A DNA stretch of 64,000 bases from Sphaerisporangium sp. TRM90804 (GTDB lineage Bacteria > Actinomycetota > Actinomycetes > Streptosporangiales > Streptosporangiaceae), in the NCBI RefSeq assembly GCF_029846175.1, contig NZ_JARWAC010000002.1:282028-346027 (forward strand), read 5' to 3'. Below are positions 1 through 7,581 of the stretch, in pieces (positions within the stretch are counted from its first letter, which is position 1; every line of letters starts with the position of its first letter). A program made the position numbers and the translations under genes. The notes under the pieces were generated by a model that searched no databases, had not been told where the DNA came from, and saw only the letters and a list, made by a program, of their open reading frames with translations.

Positions 1-1362
1 GTCGCCGCGCGGCGGGCCGGCGCGGTACGGCCGATCGAGGCGCTGCGTGAGGCGGCGGCCGAGCACCGCGGCATGACGGCCACCCGATGGGTCTTCGGCC
101 TGGCCCTCCCGGCCGGGGTCATCCCGATCGCGCCGTTCCTGGCCACGCCGGAGGGCGGCGCGTACCTGCTGGTGGTGGTCATGCTACTGATCCTCGGCTG
201 CGCGCTCCTGCTCCCGGTGCTGATGCGCCCGTTCGCCTGGGCGCTGACGCCGGGCCGGGGGCCGATCGCCGTCCTGGCCCGGGCCGGGGTCCGCGCCGAG
301 AGCCGGCGGTACGCCTCGGCGATCGCGCCGGTGCTCGTCACGGTCGGGCTGGCCGGCGCCTCGCTCGCGGGCACCGAGACCATCTCGGCGGCGCAGGCCG
401 CCGGCCTCCGCGCCCAGCTCACCGCACCGCTCCTGGTGGTGCCCGCCGGCGAGGCCCGGCTGCCCGACACGGTGGCCCGGGCGGTCGAGGGCGTGCCCGG
501 GGTGACCGCCGCGGCGCGGACGAAGGCGACCACGGTCTTCGACGCCGAAGGGGGCACGATCAAGCAGCGCGCCGCCTGGTACGTGGACGGGCCGGCGGCG
601 GCCCGGGTGCTGCGGCTTCCGCCGCGGTCGGGCTCGTTCGGCGACCTGACCGGCGAGACCGTCGCGGTCAGCTCGTCGATGGCCGCCGGTCACGGGTGGA
701 AGGTCGGCGACCGGGCCGGACTGTGGCTGAACGACGGGGCGCAGTCCTCGCCGCGCGTGGTGGCGGTGCTCGACGACCGGCTCGGCATGCCCGACGTCCT
801 GCTCCCCTGGTCCCTCGCGGCGGCGCACTCCGCCGTCCCGCTGCCCGACTCGGTGTACCTCGCCCTGGCGCCGGGCGCCGACCGCGCCGCCGTCGAGGCC
901 GCGGTCGTGCCCCTGGGCGGCGCCGTGGAAGGGACCGGCACCCACCTGGCCGCGCTGGACGAACGGTTCGACCGGCTGAGCCGGCTCTCCCTGCTGGCGA
1001 TCCTCGGCATGGCGCTGGTGTACACCGCGATCGCCATCGCCAACACGCAGCTCATGGCGACCACCGGCCGGCTGCGCGAGCTGCTGACCCTACGGCTGGC
1101 CGGGGCGACCCGCCGGCAGATCCTGGCCCTCGTCGGCCGGGAAGCGCTCACCGTCAGCGCCGTCGGCGCGCTCTTCGGCGCCCTCGTCACCGGAGCCACC
1201 CTGACCGTCGTGCACGCCGCCCTGAGCGGCCTCGCCGACTCCGTCCCGACCCGGGTGCCCTGGCCGGTGCTCCTCGCCGTCACCGCCTCGTGCACGATGA
1301 TCGCCTTCACCGCGAGCGTCATCCCCGCCTCCGTCGCCCTGCGCCGAACAGCGCGAGGCTAG
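1..1362 (+). CDS. ABC transporter permease, FtsX/MacB family (3' part, 5' end outside window)
   Basis: The reading frame is open from base 1. Residues before the first Met (…RPIEALREAA…) are the linker that follows an internal FtsX core in actinobacterial permeases, so this is the C-terminal part of a longer gene and not a 429-residue protein. Two hydrophobic segments come early, then a periplasmic-type domain of about 200 residues, then the second FtsX core with three membrane helices (SLLAILGMALVYTAIAIA onward) and the cytoplasmic RELLTLRLAGATRRQ coupling motif. Such proteins pair with a LolD/MacB-like ATPase, expected just upstream. The substrate cannot be read from sequence. Confidence 0.85.
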   Translation, partial: VAARRAGAVRPIEALREAAAEHRGMTATRWVFGLALPAGVIPIAPFLATPEGGAYLLVVVMLLILGCALLLPVLMRPFAWALTPGRGPIAVLARAGVRAESRRYASAIAPVLVTVGLAGASLAGTETISAAQAAGLRAQLTAPLLVVPAGEARLPDTVARAVEGVPGVTAAARTKATTVFDAEGGTIKQRAAWYVDGPAAARVLRLPPRSGSFGDLTGETVAVSSSMAAGHGWKVGDRAGLWLNDGAQSSPRVVAVLDDRLGMPDVLLPWSLAAAHSAVPLPDSVYLALAPGADRAAVEAAVVPLGGAVEGTGTHLAALDERFDRLSRLSLLAILGMALVYTAIAIANTQLMATTGRLRELLTLRLAGATRRQILALVGREALTVSAVGALFGALVTGATLTVVHAALSGLADSVPTRVPWPVLLAVTASCTMIAFTASVIPASVALRRTARG

Positions 1363-1394
1363 ACCGGCCCGACATCCGTCCCCCCACGCCGGAC

Positions 1395-1533
1395 GGTCAG
1401 GTGACGGGCTGCGGAGGGCCGCGGCCGTGGCCCCGCGCCGGACGGTGACGGGCTGGGACGGTCATGGGAGGTCAGGTGACGGACTGGGCGGCCCGCGGCC
1501 GAGGGCCCGCGCCGGATGGTGACGGGCAGCGAC
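1395..1533. repeat. imperfect direct repeat, two copies about 64 bp long, 75-bp period
   Basis: Copy 1 (about 1395-1459) and copy 2 (about 1470-1533) both begin GGTCAGGTGACGG and both carry the cores GCCGCGGCC / CCCGCGGCC, CCCGCGCCGGA and GGTGACGGGC. The repeat lies between the permease stop and the NmrA-like gene. No gene or hairpin terminator is apparent in it. Confidence 0.8.
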
Positions 1534-1622
1534 AGGTCCGGGGAGTCCTAGGTCGATGGACCGATGCGGCGGGCGGGCGATGGGACGTAGCGTCGGCGTC
1601 TCATCCACAGAAGGGCTGTTCG

Positions 1623-2450
1623 ATGACGTTTCTGGTGACCGGGGCGACGGGCGCCGTCGGCCGGCACGTGGTCGGCCACCTGCTCCGCGCGGGCCGGAGG
1701 GTGCGTGCGCTGACCCGGGACCCGGCCAAGGCCCGCCTGCCGGAGTCGGTGGAGGTCGTGCGCGGCGACCTCGCCGACCCCGGAACGCTGTACCCGGCCT
1801 TCGAGGGGGTCGAGGGCGTGCACCTGCTGACCGCCGGCGGCGACGACTACGCCACGCTGCGGACCGGGCCGGAGCTGGCCGAGCTGGCGCGGAAGGCGGG
1901 GGTGCGCCGCGTCGCGCTGCTGTGGAACGGCCGGGTGGGCCCGGTGGAGGAGGCCTTCGCGGCGAGCGCCGTCGAGTGGACCAGGCTGCAGCCGGTCGAC
2001 TTCATGAGCAACACGCTCTCCTGGGCGCCAGCCATCAGGGCCCAGGGCGAGGTCCACGTGCCGTTCGCCGACGTCCCCGGCGGGATCGTCGACGAGGCCG
2101 ACGTCGCCGCCGTCGCCGCGACGGTGCTCATGGGCGACGGCCACGCGGGCGAGACCTACGTGCTGACCGGCCCAGAAACGCTCACCCAGCGCGAACGGCT
2201 GGCAGCGATCGCCAAGGCCACCGGCCGCCCCCTCCGCCTGGTAGAACTCACCCGGGAGCAGGCCCGCGAGCGATGGCGGGAGGCGGGCCACGGCGAAGAA
2301 CTCATCGACCTGCTCACCTCCTGGCAGAGCAACCCACCCCCCGAGTCCACCGCCATCTCCCCCGCCGTCCGCGACCTCACCGGCCGCACCCCCCGCCCCT
2401 TCGCCGCCTGGGCCACCGAACACGCCCCCCACTTCACCCCGAAGACATAG
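1623..2450 (+). CDS. NmrA-like NAD(P)H-binding reductase
   Basis: A 275-residue atypical short-chain reductase. The N-terminus has the dinucleotide-binding loop TGATGAVGRHV (residues 5-15), followed by R-x-L-T-R-D-P, typical of NmrA/quinone-reductase-like proteins that bind NADP(H). A DADVAAVAA-like segment (EADVAAVAATVL) and the C-terminal helices fit the NmrA family. The ATG at 1623 is preferred because it begins exactly at the beta-strand before the glycine loop and has a GAAGGGC Shine-Dalgarno-like sequence upstream; the longer reading frame adds low-complexity sequence from the repeat region. It is monocistronic. The substrate is unknown: family members range from redox sensors to quinone and isoflavone reductases. 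Confidence 0.88.
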   Translation: MTFLVTGATGAVGRHVVGHLLRAGRRVRALTRDPAKARLPESVEVVRGDLADPGTLYPAFEGVEGVHLLTAGGDDYATLRTGPELAELARKAGVRRVALLWNGRVGPVEEAFAASAVEWTRLQPVDFMSNTLSWAPAIRAQGEVHVPFADVPGGIVDEADVAAVAATVLMGDGHAGETYVLTGPETLTQRERLAAIAKATGRPLRLVELTREQARERWREAGHGEELIDLLTSWQSNPPPESTAISPAVRDLTGRTPRPFAAWATEHAPHFTPKT

Positions 2451-2661
2451 AAACGCGGCTGCGCTTCCTCGCCCCTCGACGAAGGCATCTCACCCGGCGG
2501 CCACCAGCACGAGCCCGGACCATCCGGATCCTCAGAGCGCGTACCGCGATCAGCGCGAGACGCCCCCTCCCGGGGGAGACGGCCCGCGACCGTCCATGTC
2601 AGCCTCGCAGCCCAAACCACGCGCATTACGCTTAGCATCTGAGTGACTACGCCAGAAGACT

Positions 2662-2985
2662 CTGCGCGGTGACATGCACCGCATGCGCTCACCACGCGAA
2701 GCGGTCGGTCATGAACAACGCGGCGAGCGCTTCGCCGTACTTCTGCAATCCGACGCGCTCGCCGCACTGTCTACGTTGATCGTCGCGCCGACGTCCACGA
2801 GTGCCCGTCCAATGAGCTTCCGTCCCGAGATCGAGTTCAACGGCAAGACGCCGCGCGTCCTCGTCGATCAGCTCAAGGCGGTCGACTCATCCGGACTCGG
2901 CGACTTCGCAGGACGGTTGGACCGAGTGGAACTCGTTGAGATCGACGAAGCACTTCACCTCATGTTGGGTCTGCTCACGACCTAG
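2662..2985 (+). CDS. MazF/PemK-like toxin, start codon unclear, no visible antitoxin
   Basis: The product matches the compact MazF/PemK endoribonuclease fold: an LRGDMHRMR N-terminal strand, a GHEQRGERFAVLLQSD core, VAPTSTSA, a FRPEIE strand, RVLVDQLKAVD and a C-terminal helix ending LMLGLL. The R-G-D and GHEQRG elements lie in the loop that carries catalytic residues in the family. The first ATG (2674) would cut off the conserved RGD strand. The frame is open upstream only to a TGA at 2644, and the only candidate start there is CTG at 2662. No antitoxin-like short gene is recognisable in 2451-2640. It could therefore be a toxin using a rare start or a 5'-decayed relic. Codon third positions are less GC-biased than in the neighbours, in keeping with acquisition. 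Confidence 0.6.
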   Translation: MRGDMHRMRSPREAVGHEQRGERFAVLLQSDALAALSTLIVAPTSTSARPMSFRPEIEFNGKTPRVLVDQLKAVDSSGLGDFAGRLDRVELVEIDEALHLMLGLLTT

Positions 2986-3053
2986 CGATTCGCGGCACGG
3001 GCGGCGCGCGTCCAGCACCGACAGACCATGATGCGCGTCGTGGACGGCGGAGG

Positions 3054-4109
3054 TCAGCCGGTGGGGAGCATCAGGTCGTCAAGGGGGAGGGAACGCAGGA
3101 AGTTCTCGGGGTCGAGGAGTTCACCGGCGGTGGCGGTGCCGGTGGCTCGGACTCGGCCGGTGAGGATGCGCTCGGTGGCCTCGACCACGATCGGGGCGGT
3201 GACGGCGTAGATGTCGCGGCCGAGGGCCGCCGCGCGGCGGTGTTCGTAGCCTCGGCGGACGACGACCTCGACCAGGAAGACCTGGGCCGATCGGCCGTCG
3301 GGGCCGGCGGCCTGCGGGCCCTTGGTCTCCGGGTCGCCGAGGTCCTTCAGAGGGGTGAGGTTCAGGTAGGCGTCGATGCGCGCGGTGTCCAGGTGCTGGG
3401 AGACGGTGACCACGTCGGTGGTGGAGAACTGCCCCACGACCTCCTGGGGCCCGAACGGGTCGGGGAACGTCCAAGTGCTTCTCGGCGGCGGCTCGTCGCC
3501 CGCGAGGACCCGCAGGTGGTGGTCGGCGAAGACCACCCGCCGCCCGGCGCGGCGCTCGCCGGCCAGCAGGGTGCCCCGGGTGGGGTGCCAACTGTCCAGG
3601 GCGACCGCGATCGAGATCTCGTCGGCCGCCGGCCAGTCGCCCATCGCGGCCGTGGCGAGCAGGTCGCCCAGCGCGCCGTAGAACGCCATCACCGGCGCCA
3701 CCACGATGCCCGCCTCCTTGACCCGCGGGTCGTCCCGGTAGGTCTCGAAGGTGCCCATCGCGACGAGGGCCTCGCCGGTGACGTCCAGGTAGTGGATACC
3801 GGCGCGCAGCGCGGCCTCGATCATCGGCGGCGCGGTGTCGCTGAACGGCCCGGCGCAGTTGATCACCGCGCCCGCCCCGGCGATAGCACGGTCGAGCGAG
3901 GCCTGGTCGTCGGCCGAGGCCACCCGCCACTCCACGCCGGGATGAGCGGTGGCGGCCGCCTCCAGCTTCGCCGCGTCCCGCCCGGACAGCACCGGCGTCC
4001 AGCCGCGCTCCAGCAGCTCCGCCGTCACGAACCGGGCCGTGTGCCCGTAGGCGCCGAACACCGCGACCACCGGCTTCGCCCGCCCGGGGCGGTTGTCGGT
4101 CCGCGTCAT
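3054..4109 (-). CDS. saccharopine dehydrogenase-like NADP-binding oxidoreductase
   Basis: A 351-residue protein with an N-terminal Rossmann fold (VFGAYGHTARFV, then SGRD after the second strand) and the INCAGPF signature of saccharopine-dehydrogenase-like and trans-acting enoyl-reductase proteins. Function in lysine metabolism is unlikely, because these short family members act mostly on lipids or unknown substrates. It diverges from the GlxA/AraC-type regulator across only 95 bp, so that regulator is a reasonable candidate to control it. The ATG start is supported by the position of the first strand and an AGGAG motif just upstream (reverse complement of CTCCT near 4115). Confidence 0.85.
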   Translation of the reverse strand: MTRTDNRPGRAKPVVAVFGAYGHTARFVTAELLERGWTPVLSGRDAAKLEAAATAHPGVEWRVASADDQASLDRAIAGAGAVINCAGPFSDTAPPMIEAALRAGIHYLDVTGEALVAMGTFETYRDDPRVKEAGIVVAPVMAFYGALGDLLATAAMGDWPAADEISIAVALDSWHPTRGTLLAGERRAGRRVVFADHHLRVLAGDEPPPRSTWTFPDPFGPQEVVGQFSTTDVVTVSQHLDTARIDAYLNLTPLKDLGDPETKGPQAAGPDGRSAQVFLVEVVVRRGYEHRRAAALGRDIYAVTAPIVVEATERILTGRVRATGTATAGELLDPENFLRSLPLDDLMLPTG

Positions 4110-4204
4110 CAGATCTCCTCCAGCGTGGGGACTGGTTCCGATCCTGCTGAGCGGCGCCGCCGGGGGCCACCGTCCAGGCCGTCAAGCTGCGCTAGGTTCG
4201 CGAC

Positions 4205-5182
4205 ATGCGCGCCCATCACGTCGTCATGGCCGTCACCGACGACATGCCGATCTTCGAAGCGGCCGTCCCGTGCCAGGTCTTCGGCGTCGACCGGCCGCAC
4301 CTGGCCGACCCGTGGTACCGGTTCTCGGTGGTCCCGGTCGGCGACGCGCCGGTGCGGCTGAGCCCGGGATTCACCCTGTCCCCGGTGAGTCGCGGCTGGG
4401 ATCTGGGATCGACGGACACCCTGGTCGTCCCGGCCTGCGAGAACGTGCACGACGACCCGCCGGCGGAGCTGGTGGACCTCGTCCGGGAGGCGTATCGGCG
4501 AGGGATCCGCATCCTGTCCATCTGCTCCGGCGCGTTCGTGCTGGCCGCCGCCGGGGTGCTCGACGGGCGCCGGGCCACCACCCACTGGCTGCACGCCGAC
4601 GAGCTGAGCCGCCGCTACCCCGCCGTCCGCGTCGACCCGTCCGTGCTCTACGTGGAGGACGCCAACGTGATCACCTCCGCCGGGACGGTGGCCGGCATCG
4701 ACGCCTGCCTGCACGTGGTGCGGGTCGACCACGGCGCCGCCGTGGCCGCCGAGCTGGCCCGCCGCCTGGTCACCCCGCCGCACCGCGACGGCGGCCAGGC
4801 CCAGTACCACCGCCCCGCCTCGCCCCCGCCCCGCGGCGACTGGCTACCCGCCCTGCTCGACTGGGCCGCCGAGCACCTGCACCTCCCCCTGTCCACCGCC
4901 GCCCTCGCCGCCCAGGCCAACGTCAGCGTGCGCACCGTCGAACGCCGCTTCGCCGAGGCACTCGGAATGTCCCCGCTGCGCTGGCTCCTGCAGCAGCGGG
5001 TGCGCCGGGCCCAGCAGTTCCTGGAGACCAGCGACCGCCCCATCGCCTGGATCGCCACCACCTGCGGCTTCGGCGGCCCCGCCAGCCTGCGCGCCCACTT
5101 CGCCCGAACCGTCGGCGTCTCCCCCACCACCTACCGCCGAACCTTCCACGAACGCCCCGCCGCACCCCGAGTCGCCAGCTGA
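4205..5182 (+). CDS. GlxA/FtrA-type AraC-family transcriptional regulator
   Basis: A 325-residue two-domain regulator. Residues 1-190 form a DJ-1/PfpI (class I amidotransferase-like) domain with the ICSGAFVLAAAG nucleophile-elbow motif, in which Cys is retained. Residues about 215-315 form a double helix-turn-helix AraC domain (LAAQANVSVRTVERRF and GFGGPASLRAHFARTVGVSPTTYRR, each partly listed). Proteins of this build act as activators or repressors that sense small metabolites through the DJ-1 domain. It is divergent from the saccharopine-dehydrogenase-like gene, whose expression it may control. That link is inferred from position only. Confidence 0.9.
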   Translation: MRAHHVVMAVTDDMPIFEAAVPCQVFGVDRPHLADPWYRFSVVPVGDAPVRLSPGFTLSPVSRGWDLGSTDTLVVPACENVHDDPPAELVDLVREAYRRGIRILSICSGAFVLAAAGVLDGRRATTHWLHADELSRRYPAVRVDPSVLYVEDANVITSAGTVAGIDACLHVVRVDHGAAVAAELARRLVTPPHRDGGQAQYHRPASPPPRGDWLPALLDWAAEHLHLPLSTAALAAQANVSVRTVERRFAEALGMSPLRWLLQQRVRRAQQFLETSDRPIAWIATTCGFGGPASLRAHFARTVGVSPTTYRRTFHERPAAPRVAS

Positions 5183-5188
5183 ACGCCA

Positions 5189-5553
5189 CTACCGCTGCGG
5201 GACGTGCGCGTCAATGGCCTGCCGCTCCATCCGCGCCGCGACAGCGTCAACGTCGTCTCCCAGAAGGGCACGGGCGTACCCCTCGGTCTGAAACAGCCCG
5301 GGAACCATCAAAGGCTGATAGGTACGGAGCGCGATGGCGGCCTGCTCCTTGTCCCGCCACTTCCCGAACCAGTGCGGGAACGCCTGCCCCCTCCTCCAGT
5401 CGAGCAGTCGCGACAGAGTCCCTTCCGTGTCGAGGACCTCGTCACAGCACTGGGCGAACTCAGGGCTGGCGGGCAGTTGGCCGGTCTCCACCCCACTGAT
5501 CAGCGACTCACTGAAGTGCACCTTCTCCGCGAGCTGGTGGCGGGTCAGTGGGG
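5189..5553 (-). pseudogene. fragment of an XRE/DUF5753 (Scr1-type) regulator
   Basis: The minus-strand frame reads LTRHQLAEKVHFSESLIS, GVETGQLPASPEF, LLDWRRGQAFPHWF and then PLMVPGLFQTEGYARALLG. This is the second half of an XRE helix-turn-helix followed by the start of a DUF5753 ligand/partner domain. The first HTH helix and the initiator are missing: the sequence runs into the 3' end of the GH43 gene. A stop follows RQAIDAHVPQR, removing about 130 residues of DUF5753. It is thus truncated at both ends and probably inactive. Complete homologues usually sit beside a small DUF397 gene, which is absent here. Confidence 0.75.
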
Positions 5554-7083
5554 TGGGAGTTCGTGGTATTCGAACCAGTCGAAGTCGGCGACGTTGCCGC
5601 CGGCCGTGCCCTCGCCGGACAGGTACATGCCGACGTAGGCGCCGATGAAGCCTCCGGCGAGGGAGGTGCTGAGCACCCGGCCGTCGACCGGGTCCCCCAG
5701 CGGGCGCCACTGGCCGGGCTCGGTGGCGTACAGCATCTGGTAGTCCTGCTCGTGCGCCTCCACCCCGAGCCAGACCCGCCCGGCCGGCACGTCCGCGACG
5801 ACGAGGGTGCGGTCCACGCCGTCCTCGCGCCTGATCACCTTCAGCCCGTCCGCGTGCAGCGCCAGGACGATGTGGTAGTCGTCGTTCTGCACCAGGGCCA
5901 GGCCCGCGCGGTCCTCGCCCTTGGGCGTGAACTCCATCGCCGCGTGCGCGGCGAAGTGGGCGTGCTGCTGGCGGCGGGCGATGAGGCTCGGGTTCGACCG
6001 GTCGGTGAGCGACTCGGGGCGGCCCCGCAGCCGCAGGAACCCGGGCCGCTCGGTGAGCGTCCAGTAGGGCTCGCGCGGCGTGCGCAGGTGGTTCCAGAAC
6101 GGCGCGAGCCACTCGGCGTCGAAGTGGTCGCAGGCCGGCGGGGCCGGCCACCGGTGGGCCGGCAGGTCGGGCGCCTCGGCGGTGAGGCGCACCTCGTCGG
6201 CGAGCGGCCAGCCGTCCTCCCAGCGGACGCGGGTCAGGAACGTCTCGCGGCCCAGGTTGTAGTGGTAGCCGCCGTACGGCCGCATGGCGAGCAGCACCAT
6301 CCACCACTCCCCGGTCTGGGTCTGCACCAGGTCGGCGTGGCCGGTGCCCACGATGGGGTGCTCGCGGCCGAGGTTGCGGTGGGTCAAGATCGGGTTGCGC
6401 GAGCTGCCGGTGTACGGGCCGGTCACCGCGGAGGCCCTGGCGACGCTGACGGCGTGGTCGTGCTCGGTGCCGCCTTCGGAGGCCAGCAGGTAGTACGCGC
6501 CGTCCACCTTGTAGATGTGCGGGCCCTCCGCCCAGACCGCGCCCTTCACCGCCCCGTCCCACAGCACGTGCTCGGGGCCCACCAGCTTCATGCGGTTCAG
6601 GTCAAGCTCGCGCAGCCAGACCTCGGTGTGGCCCTCGTGCCGCGGCGACCGGGCGGGCCGGGCGCCGTGCACCCACGCCCGGCCGTCGTCGTCGAAGAAC
6701 AGGGACGGGTCGAAGCCCTCGGAGTCCGAGAGCCAGTAGGGCTCGCTCCACGGCCCGGCCGGGTCGGCGGCGGTGACGACGAAGTTGCCCGACTCCATGA
6801 GGCCGTCCACCAGCGTCGTGATCATGTAGAAGACGCCCTCGTGGTGCCGCAGCGTGGGGGCGTAGACGCCCCCGCTCGGGCGGACGCCGTCCAGCGGGAG
6901 CTGGGAGGCGCGGTCCAGCACGTGCCCGATCTGCCGCCAGTGCACCAGGTCCTTGCTGTGGAAGATGGGCACGCCGGGGAACCACTCGAAGGTGGACGTC
7001 ACCAGGTAGTAGTCCTCCCCCACCCGGCAGACCGACGGATCCGGGTGGAACCCGGGCAGGACGGGATTGCTGAATCGCACCAC
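5545..7083 (-). CDS. glycoside hydrolase family 43 (beta-xylosidase / alpha-L-arabinofuranosidase type)
   Basis: A 512-residue, probably cytoplasmic enzyme without a signal peptide. An N-terminal five-bladed propeller holds the GH43 triad: Asp15 in GFHPDPS (base), Asp125 in EGFDPS (pKa modulator) and Glu186 in AEGPHIYK (acid). A C-terminal beta-sandwich (from about 325) of the GH43_C2 type follows, as in xylosidase/arabinofuranosidase subfamilies 11 and 12. GTG 7083 is chosen because AAAAGGAG lies 10 nt upstream and the conserved FSNPVLPGFHPDP begins at once; the longer frame is decayed sequence. It is the last gene of the sugar-ABC operon, so it would hydrolyse imported xylo- or arabino-oligosaccharides. 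The exact substrate is inferred. Confidence 0.9.
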   Translation of the reverse strand: MVRFSNPVLPGFHPDPSVCRVGEDYYLVTSTFEWFPGVPIFHSKDLVHWRQIGHVLDRASQLPLDGVRPSGGVYAPTLRHHEGVFYMITTLVDGLMESGNFVVTAADPAGPWSEPYWLSDSEGFDPSLFFDDDGRAWVHGARPARSPRHEGHTEVWLRELDLNRMKLVGPEHVLWDGAVKGAVWAEGPHIYKVDGAYYLLASEGGTEHDHAVSVARASAVTGPYTGSSRNPILTHRNLGREHPIVGTGHADLVQTQTGEWWMVLLAMRPYGGYHYNLGRETFLTRVRWEDGWPLADEVRLTAEAPDLPAHRWPAPPACDHFDAEWLAPFWNHLRTPREPYWTLTERPGFLRLRGRPESLTDRSNPSLIARRQQHAHFAAHAAMEFTPKGEDRAGLALVQNDDYHIVLALHADGLKVIRREDGVDRTLVVADVPAGRVWLGVEAHEQDYQMLYATEPGQWRPLGDPVDGRVLSTSLAGGFIGAYVGMYLSGEGTAGGNVADFDWFEYHELPPH

Positions 7084-7101
7084 GCGCCGCGTACTCCTTT
7101 T

Positions 7102-7340
7102 CGCTATTCGCCCAGTTCCAGGACCCCCCGGCCCGCCGTGCCCAGGGACGAGCGGCCCGAGGAGTCGTTCCAGGTCACCGCCGAGTGTCCGGCTCGCGCC
7201 GGGTTCGTCCCGGCTCGGCTCGGGCGGCACGTACACCAGCGTGAAGTCGTCGGTGGGTGAAGGGGAAGGTCCGGCCCGCGGACTCGGCGTAGACGCTGAG
7301 AAAGTCCACGTCGCAGGCGATCGTGCATGAACCTTTCAGC
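7102..7340 (-). pseudogene. decayed, frameshifted 3' end of an unidentified gene
   Basis: Read on the minus strand, coherent codon use passes through three frames without a long ORF: DVDFLSVYAESAGRTFPF (about 7310-7257), then TDDFTLVYVPPEPS (about 7255-7212), then AGHSAVTWNDSSGRSS with GRGVLELGE and a TAG stop near 7104. Joined by two frameshifts these look like one C-terminal beta-rich domain, possibly of a carbohydrate-related protein. I do not recognise the family. It occupies much of the 500-bp gap between the GH5 and GH43 genes; the rest (7341-7581) is very GC-rich palindromic sequence with no gene visible. Confidence 0.35.
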
Positions 7341-7581
7341 TCCGCCACCTCCCCGCGGCGGCCGCGGACGGCGCCACCACCCGATCGTAGCCCGGCGCCG
7401 CGCCGGGCGCCGGTGCCTCCGGCGGCGCGCAGCGCGCCGGCGCCGGTGCGCGCCGCGTCCGGGGCCACCCTGACCGTGACCCCGGAACCACGTGGCACCC
7501 ACCCTCGCGGGGTGCCGTCTTGGACGCCGTACGCCGCGTCCCGCGCCCGCGGCCGGTGGTGCCGGGCCGGCCGCGGGGCGG

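Noticed and set aside
7329..7340. fifth LacI operator (CTGAAAGGTTC on the minus strand)
   Set aside because: The inner spacing is wrong by one base, one half-site is poor, and no promoter lies next to it.
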